A stretch of 64,000 bases of DNA from Castor canadensis (Eukaryota > Chordata > Mammalia > Rodentia > Castoridae). A program made the translations under genes and the position numbers. The DNA lies in the NCBI RefSeq assembly GCF_047511655.1, contig NC_133389.1, positions 37,059,295-37,123,294 on the forward strand. Reading direction: 5' to 3'. Position 1 is the stretch's first letter; each line of letters begins with the position of its first letter. Under the pieces are notes generated by a model. That model did not search any database, was not told the DNA's origin, and saw only the letters and a list, made by a program, of their open reading frames with translations. This document shows positions 25,132-38,205 of the stretch, piece after piece.

Positions 25132-25565
25132 GTATCATTTCTATTCTTTCAAATTTCTAAGGTATATTTTATCATCCACTCTATTGTCTACCTTGGTGAA
25201 TGACTCATGTACACTTGAAAAGAATAAAACATTCTGCTTTTGGGGATGAAGTACTTGCAAGTATTAAATAGATCAAGATTATAGATAGCATCATTTATGT
25301 TATTTATATCCTCACTGATTTTCTGTTGCCTTGTTCTGTCAATTACTAAGAGATGAGTACTGAAATCTCCAATTCTGTGGACTTTGCTTCAGCTTTTGGT
25401 TCATTTTGAAGCTATATATATGTATGGTTTTCATATCTGCTTAGAGAATTGATCTTTTATCAACATATGCCTTTTTCACTAATGTTTGTATTGAATTTTT
25501 CCACCCTTTTTCTTTTATTCTGTTTTGGTCTCATTGGATTTCCATAGTAGTTTACCCTCCTATTT
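25132..25565 (-). mobile_element. Old L1M-type LINE, reversed (part 2)
   Basis: Continuation of the ancient L1M after the younger L1. The top strand carries the reversed endonuclease-region phrases around 'cttgaaaagaataaaacattctgc' (about 25215) and 'actaagagatgagtactgaaatctcc' (about 25347), which in L1M lie directly 5' of the text that ended near 20490. This shows the SINE and L1 are insertions into one element. Confidence 0.65.
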
Positions 25566-27524
25566 CTACTCACTGGGCCTCCATCAGTGCCTCAGGCTTC
25601 AGTTTCTATAAGACTTCCTCTGAAGATTAAGATATATGGGTTGGCATTGGAGTGGGGTTCAGGTAGTGATTTTGTAATAGCTGTTGCTCCCCTTAGCCAT
25701 CCAGCACCAAAAGGGAGGCTTTCTTTGGATTCTCCAAATGGCAGATGAGATCTGTAGAGAAGAGACAAGCCCTCCTATGAGTTTATCTTATAAAAATTCT
25801 AGTTCACCCACAATCAGCCTTTAGCAATTCATTAAAATTTTCTACTTGCACTCTTTACTAGTTTGATGGCTTCAACTCTGATATGAAAATCCTTGGCCAT
25901 TTCATTATGCAGATTCTTCTTTGCCCTCTTAATCTGCATTAGTTGTTTGATTTGTGTACTTTGTTCTAATGGGTTAAGAAAAGCCATTCATTTGTTATTT
26001 GCCCAGCTTTTTTCTTTTATTGTGTGTAGAAGTGATGCTCTTTCTTATTTTCTACATCTCTAAACTGAAACTAGAATTTCCCAAATTTCATTATATATTA
26101 GTTGGTATACAAGAATTATTTACACAACTTTCATATATTTTTCAATTTAGAACAAAAACATTTCATGAACCGATGGTTAACTCTAAAGACTAGAAATTAC
26201 TTTTTCCCATCAAGAAAGGGATGTTTCATGTGTGAAACTAACAAATAAATGAAAAGCCATGCATTTCTCTTTACAAAGTTAATAGTATTATTGGCATTTG
26301 TGCAAGGATAATTACAAATTATTTGAAATTACATCTAAACTTGGCATGTTCATACCCTTGCTGTGGCTAGTGCTTAAACCTTTTTGTTTGTGCCAAAAGA
26401 CCTAAGATTTGAGAAAAGAGTCTCATTTTAATTTCACCATCCCAATCAACAGACAATGAGCTAGGAAAAGCAACAAAATGTGATGATTCCAAGATTTCTT
26501 ATATGTTAATAGTTTATGTCTTTGTGAAGAGAATAGTATCTCAGTAGTTTTCTACTTACTACCCTCTGTCATTATTTAAAATTATATACTAGGTATATTA
26601 TCTACTTGGAAAATTATGTCAGTTCCATCAGTTCCTTTTTTCACTTTCTTTTTCCCCCTTGAGTAAATCTGACTTTGTTTTGCCTATTGAATAATTTCCA
26701 AGTTTAGAAACTTATTGATTAATAAATCATTTCACCCTGATTAGGAAAGCAGAACTTATTTTCAAGGAAAAAGAAAAACTTTTCTTACCATTCAAGATCT
26801 CTAGAACAATAACATGGTTCTTCTCTTAACTCTCTTCCCATTATTTTACTACATTTTATTCCCTCTAATAGGCTCCAAAAATCAGTAATATGATAGGAAG
26901 TCATTAATACAATATAATCACAGCAGAAGATCAAACTCATCTCTTTCTCTTTGCATTGTCAAGTATTTCAATATTTTATTTTATAACATGATGACCAGAA
27001 CTGATCATGGTAATCTAAGTGTGGATCTGACTAATGTATTGTATAACCAAAGATTTCTTCTTAAGAGATTATTCGTTTACATTCTCTAGTGTGCCCCATA
27101 GCACAGTCAGGCCTATTAGAATTGCCACACTAGAGTATAATTCCAAAATGAAATAAGGGAATGGAGCCACCATAGGAAGATGACATTAATGAGGTACAAG
27201 AAAATATGAGCTCACACTGCACTTTACTGTACCTCAGTTTCCCAGTATGTAAAAGCTACAGCAGACACCACAAACTCAAATGCCTCCAGGCTGGGACAGA
27301 AGACAGAAATGACTGAGATACAGAGTATAGGATTTAGAAGAGGTTCTGGAAACTGGTAAACTGCTCTGTCAAGAAGAATAGTGATCCCTCAGCTCCAGCT
27401 CATTACTACTATGCTGTACACTAGAATGCAGGCCCAACCTTCTCAGAAAACCTAATTTCTCTGGTAGTACAGATTTTTATAGGAAATATCTCTTGTTTTT
27501 TTCCTTTCCTTTTATTTAATTGTA
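25566..27524. other. Unassigned AT-rich sequence
   Basis: About 2 kb with no gene or confidently recognised repeat. The single 64-codon ORF at 25999-26193 has no motif. Confidence 0.45.
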
Positions 27525-27650
27525 TTATTTATTTATTTATTTAGACAGGGTCTTGCTACATAGCTGAGGCTGACTATGAACTCTTAATCCTCCTACCTCA
27601 ACCTCTCCAATACTGAGATTACAGCCATACACTACCAAGCTAGTTTTCAA
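27525..27650 (-). mobile_element. B1-like SINE monomer, reversed
   Basis: The top strand reads ATTT repeats and 'agacagggtcttgctacatagc', then 'gattacagccatacactacc'. This is the reversed form of a 7SL-derived B1 monomer with its A-rich tail. There is no ID part. Confidence 0.8.
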
Positions 27651-28584
27651 TTTTCTTTTTTTCAATTTGGAAAGTATTTCAAAACTCTAACACTAGAGGC
27701 TTCAGAACAAACAAATCAGTCTGCAGACAAATCGCTCACCTGGACTACTTATTTGTGCCTACCTTATTAAAAGTTCTCCAAGGATTCTTCCAGGTCTGTC
27801 TTTTTGTGTTTAAAGACTGTAGGTCAGTATGGTTTTTAAAAGAATCAACTGAATTAATTGTTTATGCTGAGACCATTTGCAGAAGCTGCAGCAGCCTTAT
27901 CCAAAGGTATTAATTAAGGGTCAAATCTTAGAGAACTATGTTAAGGATACTTGAGAAGTTAAAAGCCAGAGTCTTCCCTTTCAGGAACATACAAGTTATT
28001 CATTGGCTTAACAAATATTTATTGAGTGATGAAAGGTCAATATGAGTGAATAATTCAATTTGCTTTCCATTCTTCTCTAAACTTATCTATATTTTTCCAC
28101 ATCCTTGCTGCTCTCAGACCTCTGCATAGTGAGCCGTACATCTTGTATATTCTTCAATCTGTCTTCTGCCTCCTCTGGGACCTTTCTCCATTAATTACTC
28201 TCCTAGTCTCTTGGTTGTTAAGTCTTTTAATTTCCACTTGCTTCTTTTTCTCAATTTAAACTACATTTGTGATTTACTACACATGAAATCTTTCTCTACT
28301 TTGTACCAACCCTGTGTCCCCCTCATCTTTCATTTCCTGGATAAGCCTCTCAGAAAAGTATTATAGATGTTGCCCCTCACAATTGCTGCCCAGTTCTTGG
28401 CAAGCAGTATCCACTCTTCCCTTCTCCTCCCCAAGATCTTAAGAGAAGGAAGGAAGAAGGTGGTAATGCCTGATTTCCAAGGGTAAGTAGAGAACTCATT
28501 TGACATTCCTCCCTACCAACAACAGATGGGGAAGAATGGGAATAATGGATGAGAGCAGCCTTGGTTTGAAACTTGGCAATGCCT
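27651..28584. other. Unassigned sequence
   Basis: No gene or repeat assigned. A short 'aacaaatatttattgagtga' phrase near 28011 is typical of old interspersed repeats but too short to call. Confidence 0.4.
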
Positions 28585-28735
28585 TTCTTTAGTTGTGTGG
28601 TCTTGTGCAGGTTATTTAGCCTCTTGTGCCTGAGTTTCCTCATCTATAAAATAGCACTCAGTGCATAGAACTGCTATAGGGACTAAACATGGTAAAACTT
28701 ATAAAGTTCTTATTGAGAACATAAATAACTCTAGT
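28585..28735 (+). repeat. MIR-family SINE remnant
   Basis: Contains 'gtgtggtcttgtgcaggttatttagcctcttgtgcctgagtttcctcatctataaaat' in pieces, which follows the conserved core of the ancient mammalian MIR SINE closely. It then runs into the 'gggactaaacatggtaaaa' 3' part. Confidence 0.75.
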
Positions 28736-28849
28736 AAATTGGTTATAAATGCTCGGAGAAAAAAATAACAATTTTCATTCTCAAATCAAAAAACAAAACA
28801 AAAATGAGGTTTAAAGGAATTAAGAAATCTGCCAGGACCCTTGCAGTTA

Positions 28850-28926
28850 ATGAATTCATGAGCTGAGTGTTAAACCTAGGCTGTGTGGCTGTAAAACCTA
28901 GCCCTTCTACCACTATGCTCTGAACT
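28850..28926 (-). repeat. Possible second MIR fragment, reversed
   Basis: Top-strand text such as 'taaacctaggctgtgtggct' and 'tctaccactatgctctgaac' resembles the reversed tRNA-like 5' half of MIR. Short and diverged. Confidence 0.45.
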
Positions 28927-30544
28927 TCTCAATCACATCATACAGCTCTGAACAAAGGAAAAGCAACGTTGCAATAAATAAAGGTCGTGTCAATGACATT
29001 TTACATATCCCAACTCAGTAATAATGAAGTATATTATTAATTTCCATTCTAGCTTTTGCTCAGTAGAAACTTTTCATGATTTCCCTCCCCAGCAGTTTCA
29101 GTAAGATGCTTGAAAATTTGTTTTGCTTTGTTGCAGATAATATGCTTACTAAGAGGCATTGTTTTCTTTATGGGGCCAGTTCTCCTTCTAAATGTTCAAT
29201 GCCTTTCTGATTTTATGACTCAGAGTGGTTGATTGTTGACTCTTAAGTCTTCCCTCCCACTCTCCAGGTCCTGCCTCCTGCTATCCAGATTCCACTGTAT
29301 TTATTCCAGAAAGACTGACTTGAATCCTTGAGATTAAAAATGCTTTAAGAAACTTGTACTTAATGTACTTATAGTACTCTCCTAACCTCCTAAATGCCCA
29401 CATTATATATATTACGATTTTTACATAATGATATGATTTCCTCCAGCAGCTCTCAATAGGCTGGGTATAGCCAGATGATCGAATTGTCCTAAGATTTGGA
29501 ATTTGCAGAAGAAAAAGGAAAACCTGGAGGTGCTGGCAATGAAGTGGTTAAAGTTGCTTCTCATTAGTTATGGACTCAGCAAGCAGGAAGTGAAAAATGA
29601 AGCCATGAGGCATGGGAGAAAAGAGGGGAGTTGAGAGAGTGTTGGGTTCATTCAGGTGAAGCACTATTAAAGGGAGAGTAAGTGATGAATACGAAAGTTA
29701 AGGATTATGACCAGGACCTGGCACATAAGACTGAGAGTTCCAAGGACAATGTTATTCAGGATGGTTCCAGATGTAGTTGTAAAAGCTCATGGCAAAAGTG
29801 AAGATTGTCAGTCTTCACTCTAACACACTCAGGGTCCTTTGACCCAGAACAATAAGAAGGTCTTATCACTAATTAGCTCAAGGAATTCTTTTCAGGTTTT
29901 TTTTCTTTTACTTTCTCCTTTCATGGGACTTTATATTTTTATTTAACCATCTCTTTCAGAATCAGGGCATTATTTGTTATTTTATCATCTGTTCTTTCTA
30001 AAAAGACACCTAACATCATGCTTTTGATTCAGTTTCTTCCCAAGATTCAGATTTTACGACCATTAGCAGACTATGGTTCATACTTGCATAACAAAAGGAG
30101 AGATTAAGCAAACATGTATCTGAGTAATGGGCCTTAGAATTTACAATATCAAAGACTTATGAAGAAAAAGGTCTCCATTGAATCTACTATCTATGTGACT
30201 GCTTTAGTTGTTTACTATGATAATACAAGATAGGTTATTGAGGAAGACTGGAATCAAGTTCCAAATTGCCAATGAATGTGGATAAATGCCTGTGAGTTCT
30301 TCAGAGAGCTTTGAAAAAGTTAGTACAAACTTTTGTCTCTGGAATCTCAAAGGAAAGTTTTTAAAAAAAAAAAAGCTTTTTTGTAAAACTACCAGTCTTC
30401 ACTTGGGAATGTAGCACTCCTAGGGTTTGTGAATGAAGGAAAAATGACAGCCTCTTCTTGGGATCTGATCAAGCCATAGATCTGGGTAGGACTTCCCCAA
30501 CCTCCCTCAGCTCCTGTTGGTCATATACTCTGTAGCTATTACTG
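28927..30544. other. Unassigned sequence
   Basis: No gene or repeat recognised in 1.6 kb. A short A12 run lies at about 30362-30373. Confidence 0.45.
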
Positions 30545-30800
30545 TTTGGGACTGAAATGTCTCCCCAAGTTTCATATGCTCAAAGCTTGATCATCAGTGC
30601 AGCTGTGTTCAGAGCTTAGTCTTTGGGGATAATAAGGGGTCTGACCTCATCAATAGATTCATCTATTGTTAGGTTAATAATTTGATGGGCTATTGAGAGG
30701 TGATGGAACCTTAGGGGTTAAGACTTAATTAAAGGGAGTGGGTCCTTGGAAGATATGCCCTTGGGGGTTGTATCTTGCCCCAGCACTTTCCCCTCCTTTG
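30545..30800 (+). repeat. LTR-like interspersed repeat, copy 1
   Basis: Shares a run of phrases with the repeat at 58925-59165: 'aaatgtctcccc', 'tctgacctcatcaatagatt', 'atctattg', 'tattgagaggtgatggaacc' and 'agtgggtccttgg'. The style resembles mammalian MaLR/ERVL-type LTRs, but I cannot name the family. The overlapping Pro/Ser-rich short ORFs have no coding signal. Confidence 0.5.
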
Positions 30801-31079
30801 CCACACACTACAGAGAAAAGTCAGTCACTAAGCTACATTTCAAGTCCCCTCCCAATAGTGCCACTGCCAGACTTTTCTGTATCTCTTTCAATCCAGGCCT
30901 TCCTTTCCACTCTCTCCACCTTTCTTGAAATCTTTTTTGTGAACACCCTTCCACTCTCGTCATACTCACAGGACACTTCTGAATTATAATGAGATTGTCC
31001 CAACAGCCACATTTCCCAAACATTTCTGGAGGCTCTGATTTATCTGTCTAAGCAGAGTTTATAATCTGTATAGTTACTG

Positions 31080-31270
31080 TGTTAGTCACATATTCATTGC
31101 TATAACAAAATACCTAGGAAAAACAATTTAGGGGAGGAAAGATTTGTTTTGGCTCAGCGATTTCAGTCAATGGTCTTCTGTCTCTATTGCTATGAGCCTG
31201 TGGTAAGGAAGAACCAAAAGACAAGTACATGTGGCAGAGGAGCCCCTAAACAAGTTATAATGGATGAGGT
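31080..31270 (+). repeat. Dispersed repeat, family unknown, copy 1
   Basis: 'gtgttagtcacatattcattgctataacaaaatacctag' in pieces, followed by 'ttaggggaggaaagatttg', resembles 'gctgtgatgaaatatctgag...ttagagggggaaggattcac' at 35900-35960. The two are therefore copies of one old repeat. Confidence 0.5.
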
Positions 31271-31303
31271 CCAGAGTTTTCATATGGTTAAATGATTAAT
31301 GTA

Positions 31304-31514
31304 GCCAGGCACTCATGCCTATAAGCCTAGTTACTTATGAGGCAGTGATGGGGTAGATCAAGGTTCAAGACCAGCCAGGGCAAATACTTCATAAGAGACC
31401 CACATCTCCAAAACATAATTAAAGCAAAAAAATGGACTGGGGGTATGCCTCATTGGTACAGCACCTGCTTTGCATGCACAAAGACCTGAGTCCAAACCCC
31501 AGTTCCACTAAAAA
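31304..31514 (+). mobile_element. B1/ID composite SINE, one monomer plus ID
   Basis: One 7SL-like monomer (about 31304-31420, B box 'ggttcaagacc') is followed by an A-rich linker and an ID-like tRNA part (about 31433-31505, B box 'gagtccaaacccc'), then A8. Target duplication: aaatgattaatgta at 31290-31303 and aaatgattaaagta at 31515-31528, 13 of 14 identical. Confidence 0.85.
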
Positions 31515-31528
31515 AAATGATTAAAGTA

Positions 31529-32364
31529 GAGTCATCTCTAAGTATTCCAAGGGGATTAGTTCTAGCACCATCTGAGCTATGCTCATCAGATATCAAAAGC
31601 CATTTATGAATGCTCACTTCTCTCTATAAAATGGCATAGTATTGCATATAATCTATGTATGTATACTTTCCCTTAAACTATAAATTATCTGTAAATTGCT
31701 CAATACCTAATTCAATATAAATGATACATAAATAGTTGGCATGCTGTACTTTAGGAATAATGGCAAGAAAAATAAGTTTTTATATGTTCAAACACATTTA
31801 CTATAGGCCTAAGTATATTTTTGGTCTGCAGATAAGGAACCCAAAGATAAAGAGTGCCAAATATATTTGCTTAATAGTTGGACAGAAGTTTTCAATAAAA
31901 TTTTTTGGTCTCTGAGAAGAGTGTTCTTTTGAAGGAAGGTCAACCTTATTCCTGGTTGCTTCCCTTGGGATGAAATCCCAGTACTTGGCACCAGTAAGTA
32001 GGTTCAAAAATCTCATGGTGAAAAGGAAATTACTTAAGGCAACCAAGGAAATACAGCCTTGAACCAGGTTCTTTCCTGAGGCTGATAAGTAGGCCCTTAG
32101 GTTCTTACCCTACAGGAGAGATCTACTTGTCCACCTAGGAATGTTCAAGCTCTGTAGGGATAAACAAGAGCACTTAAGGTGGCAAAGGGATAATGTTTCC
32201 TAAGTTATATATCAGTGGCTAGGAATCAGATAGCACTCCCAGGTATTTCAACTCTCAGCCACCAGTGCTAGGTAGAAGACATCAAGCAAGAAGTATACAG
32301 TAATATCTTTGGCTTTCTTCCATCATTACTCCAACTTTGATCTCTAAAATGCCATAGGTTTTCC
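31529..32364. other. Unassigned sequence
   Basis: No gene or repeat recognised. Two overlapping reversed ORFs of 60 and 81 codons at 31801-32046 show no motif. Confidence 0.45.
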
Positions 32365-32436
32365 AGCCCCCCTGAGGGGGAGTCTCATGCATGCTAGGCA
32401 AGCACACTACCACTGAGCCATACCCTCAGCACAATT
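32365..32436 (-). mobile_element. ID-like SINE, reversed
   Basis: Top strand 'atgctaggcaagcacactaccactgagccatacc' in pieces is the reversed ID tRNA-Ala-type sequence. The B box side is partly altered. No clear tail is seen. Confidence 0.7.
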
Positions 32437-33359
32437 CCCATTTTTAATGGTATAAAAATCCATCTCTTTTTTTTAACAAGCATTCATGTTTTCCTTGGTC
32501 TGATCCCAGAAAAATTTCTCTGACTTACTTTTTCCTTTCCCTACATTAAATCCTGTCTTTACCCCTGCAACCTCCCCAAATTCTTATTTGTCCAATAATT
32601 TGATGAAGAGTCAGAGGTCTTTGTTTTGGGTGCCACTAATCTTTCACTACTCTTTTCTGCTGAAACTCTGCTTATTCTTCCAGCTCAAATTTACTTGCTG
32701 ATTCTTCTTAGTCTTTCTTCTGTACTCTGAGTCAGCATAACTACTATTTGAGTTCCCACAGCATGTTATACATCTAGAAAGTTTCTGGCAATCAGTGGCC
32801 ATCAGTACTTGTTCCCTCATTAGATTACAAACCTTCTGAAGGAAAGACTATATTTTACTACTGTTATTCTCCATATCACCCATCTTAATACTTTGAATAA
32901 AGTATGTACTAGACTGGATATTGGCTGATTGACTGTCCATTTCCAGTGAATGAAATAGGCTTTTTCAGTTTTTATAACCAGAGTTGAGCCACAAAGAAAC
33001 ATTGCACACAAATCAAGTAGCAACTATTCATTGCCCCCCACCAAACTTGGCTTGAATGAGTAAATGATATTTTACAGACCAAAGAAATTTCCTCACTTTT
33101 TATTGAGTAAGGAGAATCTCCAATAACAAAGGTTTGCATTTCTAGGTAGATTATAGTCTGTACCTAATATGGTCTTTGCATGATGTGGAGACAAAATTCC
33201 ACTTGGTTTTCAGAATAACATAAAGAAATATTATTCCAGGTTCTGGAAATTTTTGCAGGATGGAAGGAGAAGTTTGAGATCTGGTGTCCCCAAGTTCATA
33301 TAATGATATATATCTTATGGCCTAATGAAATGTGAAAAACATGGAATCAAAAAGTCTTC
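32437..33359. other. Unassigned sequence
   Basis: No gene or repeat recognised. Confidence 0.45.
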
Positions 33360-33465
33360 AATAGCTATGTGCCCCTGGATGAGCCTCTTGAAACCTCTTG
33401 AACTGTGTGTCATCTTTTGTAAAAAGACTGGATTAACATGCCTGCTCTGAATTTACTCCCTTTTA
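33360..33465 (+). repeat. MIR-like remnant
   Basis: The phrases 'tagctatgtgcccctggatgagcctcttg' and 'catcttttgtaaaaagactggat' follow the MIR core with many changes. Confidence 0.5.
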
Positions 33466-35229
33466 CAGAACTTCTTAACCTCATCTTCCTCTTTTTTCTA
33501 TTCTCTGCTAAAGTGACAAGCTCTGCTGGCTCCAAGAAGTTTGTTTCTGGGACAAACTGAGCACCAATTTCTTGTCCCTATACTCCTACCAAAGAACGTC
33601 TATTGGGATGGTGTGGGGAGCCATGGAAGCCCTTAGCATGTATGTCCTAAAAGTTCTGAGCAGTTAATTCTTTATGAGATAAACCGTGAACAGTAAAGGA
33701 CAGAAACAGGTAGAAAATTCTTTCCTTTCTTTGACCCCAGGGAGATGGTCCTAAAATATCCCTTCATAGAATCAAGCAACCAGTTGCATAGAGTGTTGCT
33801 TCTTTGTATTTTACTCTTTGTCTTCTCTTCACCATGATCCATTTTATTTCTAATCCATAATTCCAAACTCCAAATACCATAAGCCTTTGTCTTAGGCTCC
33901 ATTTCTGGGAAATCTAAGTTGAGAAATATTGATATTGCTACAACTTGGGTAGAAAAACACACTAACTAAATAGAATTCCTAATAGAAAACATAAGGAGAT
34001 GGCAAGTTGGATTTCTTTTAGCAAGGTAAATATGGAAAAGGCAAACATAATCACATCACCTTACAAGGATTTGAAAATTACAGTGGACTTTATTTGATGG
34101 GTCATTCTAGCCAAATATGCCAATGATTCAAAAGACATTTGTTTGTAATCACCATGGCCCTATGTTCCCTTGGGATGGTACCCTGGTATTACTGGTAGAA
34201 CTGCATAAAAATCACAAAGGGGATTGTAATCACAACAGCCAAATTAACCCAAGCTGACCACATTGCTCTATGCCCTAGGAAAGACCCTGGAAGCTGGGAA
34301 AGAAATACTCACTAATGGAAAATAATCAAGAGGCTAAAGAGAGAGATGTTATTTTTGAACTTTTAAAGAGAACATTATAAATAGCAAAGAAAATGGAAAA
34401 GCAGAAATTAAAAACAATAAAAACAAAACCCAGTTGACAGCAGCCCTTTTAATATGACCATTTGGGTACTTCTAAGGCCCAGGCTTATGGACGTAATAGC
34501 TGAGTCCCAGTGAAATAGCCAAGGACCATGGGGTTTGAGCACTTAGTCACAATGGCATTTTAGGTTAAACAATCATTGACTCAGCAGTGAAAAATGAGAT
34601 AAATTAAAATTATTTTCTTCACAACAGCCGAGGGGCTTGGCAAGTAATATATTGAAGAAATTTCCTGGACATAATAGGTTACATTAATTTTCAACTGCAA
34701 AACAATTCCTTCAGCATTATTTTTCAAGGAGAAAGAAAAAGAAGGCAGGGGAGGGTAGAGAAAACCACCCTATAATAAACATGCACTATTTACTTCTGGC
34801 TCAAATGAGAAAACATGTTTCAAAAGATTAAGAAAGATGTATCTAGACAACAGAGCAAAATCCTGACCGTAAAGAATTCAAGTTAATTGTTTACCAATTG
34901 TGTGTTTGATTATGGTCAGTATTAAGCCAAGAACAACAGAAGTAAAAGTTATGAAAATCATTGGGAAGCAAGATGCTAAGCCCTCTGGTAGCTAAAGTAC
35001 CTTTGTTTTAGTTATAAAACTATTGTGGGGGCAAATCTTTCTATCACATGTGTTATCAGTTACAGTAGAAGAGCTCAGTGACTGCTATTGAGGCTTCTTT
35101 GTCCCTGACTTTAAGGAGATAGTGTGAACAATTTAGGTTCCAACCTTGTGGATTTCATATGCTGCTTACAGAATCAGGCAAACAGAGTTGTGTAGGGAGG
35201 TAAGAAGATGGTGCCACTAGCCAGTTACA
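33466..35229. other. Unassigned sequence
   Basis: No gene or repeat recognised in 1.8 kb. The reversed 96-codon ORF at 33672-33962 has no recognisable motif. Confidence 0.45.
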
Positions 35230-35510
35230 GATAGAAACAGAAGATGCTCTTCCTCTTTCTGTAAATATTTTAGAACTTTTGGGTACATGGGCCCCGTCAT
35301 AGCAACTCGGTTCTATAATAATAATATGAAAGCAAGTGTAGAAATTATGTCAGTTAGCAGACATGATAGTGTTTCAATAAAACTTTATGGGCAGTGAAAT
35401 TTGAATTCCTTATAATTTTTACATGTTGTGACCATTTAAAATGTAAAACCCACTCTTAGCTCTCAGACTAAAAAATAATCAGCAGATTACATGTGACCTG
35501 GGATCCACTG
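35230..35510. repeat. Possible old DNA-transposon-type remnant
   Basis: Phrases 'ctgtaaatattttagaactttt', 'tttcaataaaactttatggg' and 'accatttaaaatgtaaaaccc' resemble a widespread mammalian interspersed repeat of hAT type. The family name is uncertain and the ends are not defined. Confidence 0.4.
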
Positions 35511-35894
35511 CTCGCTACCCGCTCTCCCCCACCCCCCATCCCTGGTTCATAATTATGATTAAGACAATATTGATTTCATTCAGATATACCATAGAACTTC
35601 ATTTACCAATTGCTTTCAAACAACAGAAGCCTATTTTCTCAATTTCTTTGTGCTATTTGCAATGTGATGGCAGTAGACAAGATAAACATTTAAGTCTAAT
35701 CTGTATTTGCACTTTCTCCATTTTTCTGTCTTGACAATTAACAAAATAGTTCAAATCCTGATTTGTACACTTGACAATTTTCATGGTGCAAAACTACTAC
35801 AGTTGGTTTCAAGTTATTAGCATGACATTTTTTATATGTTATAACTCTTTTAGAAACACACTAAAAGAATTTCCTTCTTATCTTTGCTTCTATC

Positions 35895-36030
35895 TCAGTG
35901 AGTTTTTCTTTGCTGTGATGAAATATCTGAGAAAAGTAACTTAGAGGGGGAAGGATTCACAGCTTCAGTACTTTTAGACCAAGGTCAGATGGCTCCATTG
36001 CTTTGGGACTAAGAAGAAATATTACAGTGG
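35895..36030 (+). repeat. Dispersed repeat, family unknown, copy 2
   Basis: Homologous to 31080-31270 by shared order of phrases (see that entry). It ends where the L1 text begins. Confidence 0.45.
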
Positions 36031-36548
36031 CAGGAGCAGAAATAAATGAAATAGAATCCAAAGATCAATACAAAGGATCATTCAAAGAAAAAGGGATGGA
36101 TCTTCTTCAAAAAGATAAAAAATTATAAATCCTTAGTCAAACTAATTAAAAGAGAGAGAACACCCAACTAAACAAAGTTAGGAGTGAAAAGTGGGATATT
36201 ATTTTAGATACCTGATAGTAAGAGTGTCATTAGGGAATATGTTAGAAAATTACATTTCAATAAACTGGAAAGTCTAGAAGAAATGAGGAAATTTCTAGAA
36301 AAATATGATGTACAAAAATTGTACCAAGAAGATATTAAAAAAAAACCAGAATAGATCAATAACAAATAATGAGAGTAAAGGAGTAACAAAAAATTCCCAG
36401 CAAAGCCAAGGACTGGGTGAATTTAGTGCTGAATTTTGAAGAGGAACTAATGCCAATGCTCCTCACACTGTTACACGAGAACAGTGTGGAAGTCCTTCCA
36501 AACTTATTTTTTGAAGCCACTATTACCATCCTATTAAAACCAGATAAG

Positions 36549-36607
36549 GACACACACAAACACAGGTACACATACACACACAGACACACACACATACACA
36601 CACACGT
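36549..36607. repeat. (CA)n microsatellite inside L1 RT text
   Basis: Imperfect CACA/TACACA run interrupting the RT region of the old L1 directly after a KPDKDT-coding stretch. It keeps a short open frame by chance. Confidence 0.9.
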
Positions 36608-38000
36608 ATACATCAATTTCTTTGATAAAATTAGTTACAAAATCCTTAATAAAATACTTATAAATTGAATAGAACCACATATTATAAAAGATCATGTAGA
36701 ATGATCAAGTTGGTTTTATTCCAAGTGTGCAAGGATGGTTTAACATTCACAAAGCAAAAAAGTCAGCACATAAATCGAATCAAGGATAACCACATGGCCA
36801 TTTCAATATATGCAAATAAATCAATTGATAAAATTTAACACCCCTTTATGATAAAAAGCCCTAAAGAAACAAGAGATAGGATTATTCTGCAATGTAATAA
36901 GGCTGTATAAAAAACGTACCTCACCAATATCACATTAGATGGGAAAAAACTGAAAGTACTTCCTGTAAAATCAGGAACAAGATTAGTGTGTCTGCTCTCC
37001 TCACTTTTACTTAACATACTACTTGAAATATTAGGTAGAGCAATCAGACAAGCAAAAAAAAAAGTGATACACATAGGAAGGGAAGAAGTCAAATTTTCCT
37101 TCTTTGTAGATGATATGATTCTATACTTAGAAAACTCCAAAGATTCCACCAAAGGCTCTTAGAAATGATAAAAACAGTCAATAAAGTAGCAGAGCACACA
37201 ATCAACATACAAAACCCAGTAGTTTTTCCATATATCAATAAAGAACTTGTTGAGAAAGAAATCAGGAAAAAAATCCCATTCACAATAGCCTCAAAACCCC
37301 CCACGAATATGAACAAATCTATCCAAGAAGGCAAAAGACCTTTAAAATAAAAATTATAAGACATTAAGAAAGAAATTGAAGACACTAGAAGTTGGAAAGT
37401 CTTGTTATGTTCACAAATTGAATTAATATTGTTAAAATGGCCTCCAGCTAACAGAGACCTAAGATTCAAAGTAATCCTCATCAAAATTCCAGGGAAATTC
37501 TTCAGAGACCCAGAAGAAGACAATTCTAAAATTCACCTGGAAGACAAAAGATCCTTAAAAGCCAAAGCAAGCCTGAACAAAACACTCAGTGCTAAAGGCA
37601 TCACAATAATGGATTCAAAATATATAACAAAGTCATAGTAACAAGACAGCATAGAAACAAACATGTAGATAAATGGAATACAATACATGACCCAGAGAGA
37701 AACACAACTATAGCATTTGATTTTTGACAAAAGTAACAAAAACATATGTTGGAGAAAATGTACCCTCTTTAACAAATGGTGCTTGGAAAATTGAATATCT
37801 ACATGTGGAAGATTAAACATATACTCACCTTGTTAAGGATCAACTCAAAATGGATCAAAGGCCTTAAGGTAAGACCTGAAACTTTGAAACTATTAGAAGA
37901 AAATGCAGAGCAAACTCAAGATATTGGTGCAAGTAAGAAGTTCCTGAATAGGAATGCAATGACCAGGAAACAAAAACAAGAACTGATAAAAAGTAAGATA

Positions 38001-38205
38001 GATGTGATGGCACATGCCCGTAATCCCAGCTACTGGAGAAGCATAGGCAGAAGGATCATGAGTTTAAGACCTTGGATCAAAGTTAGTGAGACCCTATTTC
38101 AACAAAAAATGCAAACAAAAGGGCTAGGGGCATGGCTCAAGTGGTAAGAGGAATACCTAGCATGCATAAGGCCTGTGTTAACTCCCCAATACAGAGACAG
38201 AGAAA
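38001..38205 (+). mobile_element. B1/ID composite SINE inside old L1
   Basis: A 7SL-like monomer ('gatggcacatgcccgtaatcccagctact' in pieces) is followed by 'aaaagggctaggggcatggctcaagtgg', an ID-like part, and an A/G-rich tail. It splits the L1 C-terminal text. No convincing target duplication is found. Confidence 0.8.
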
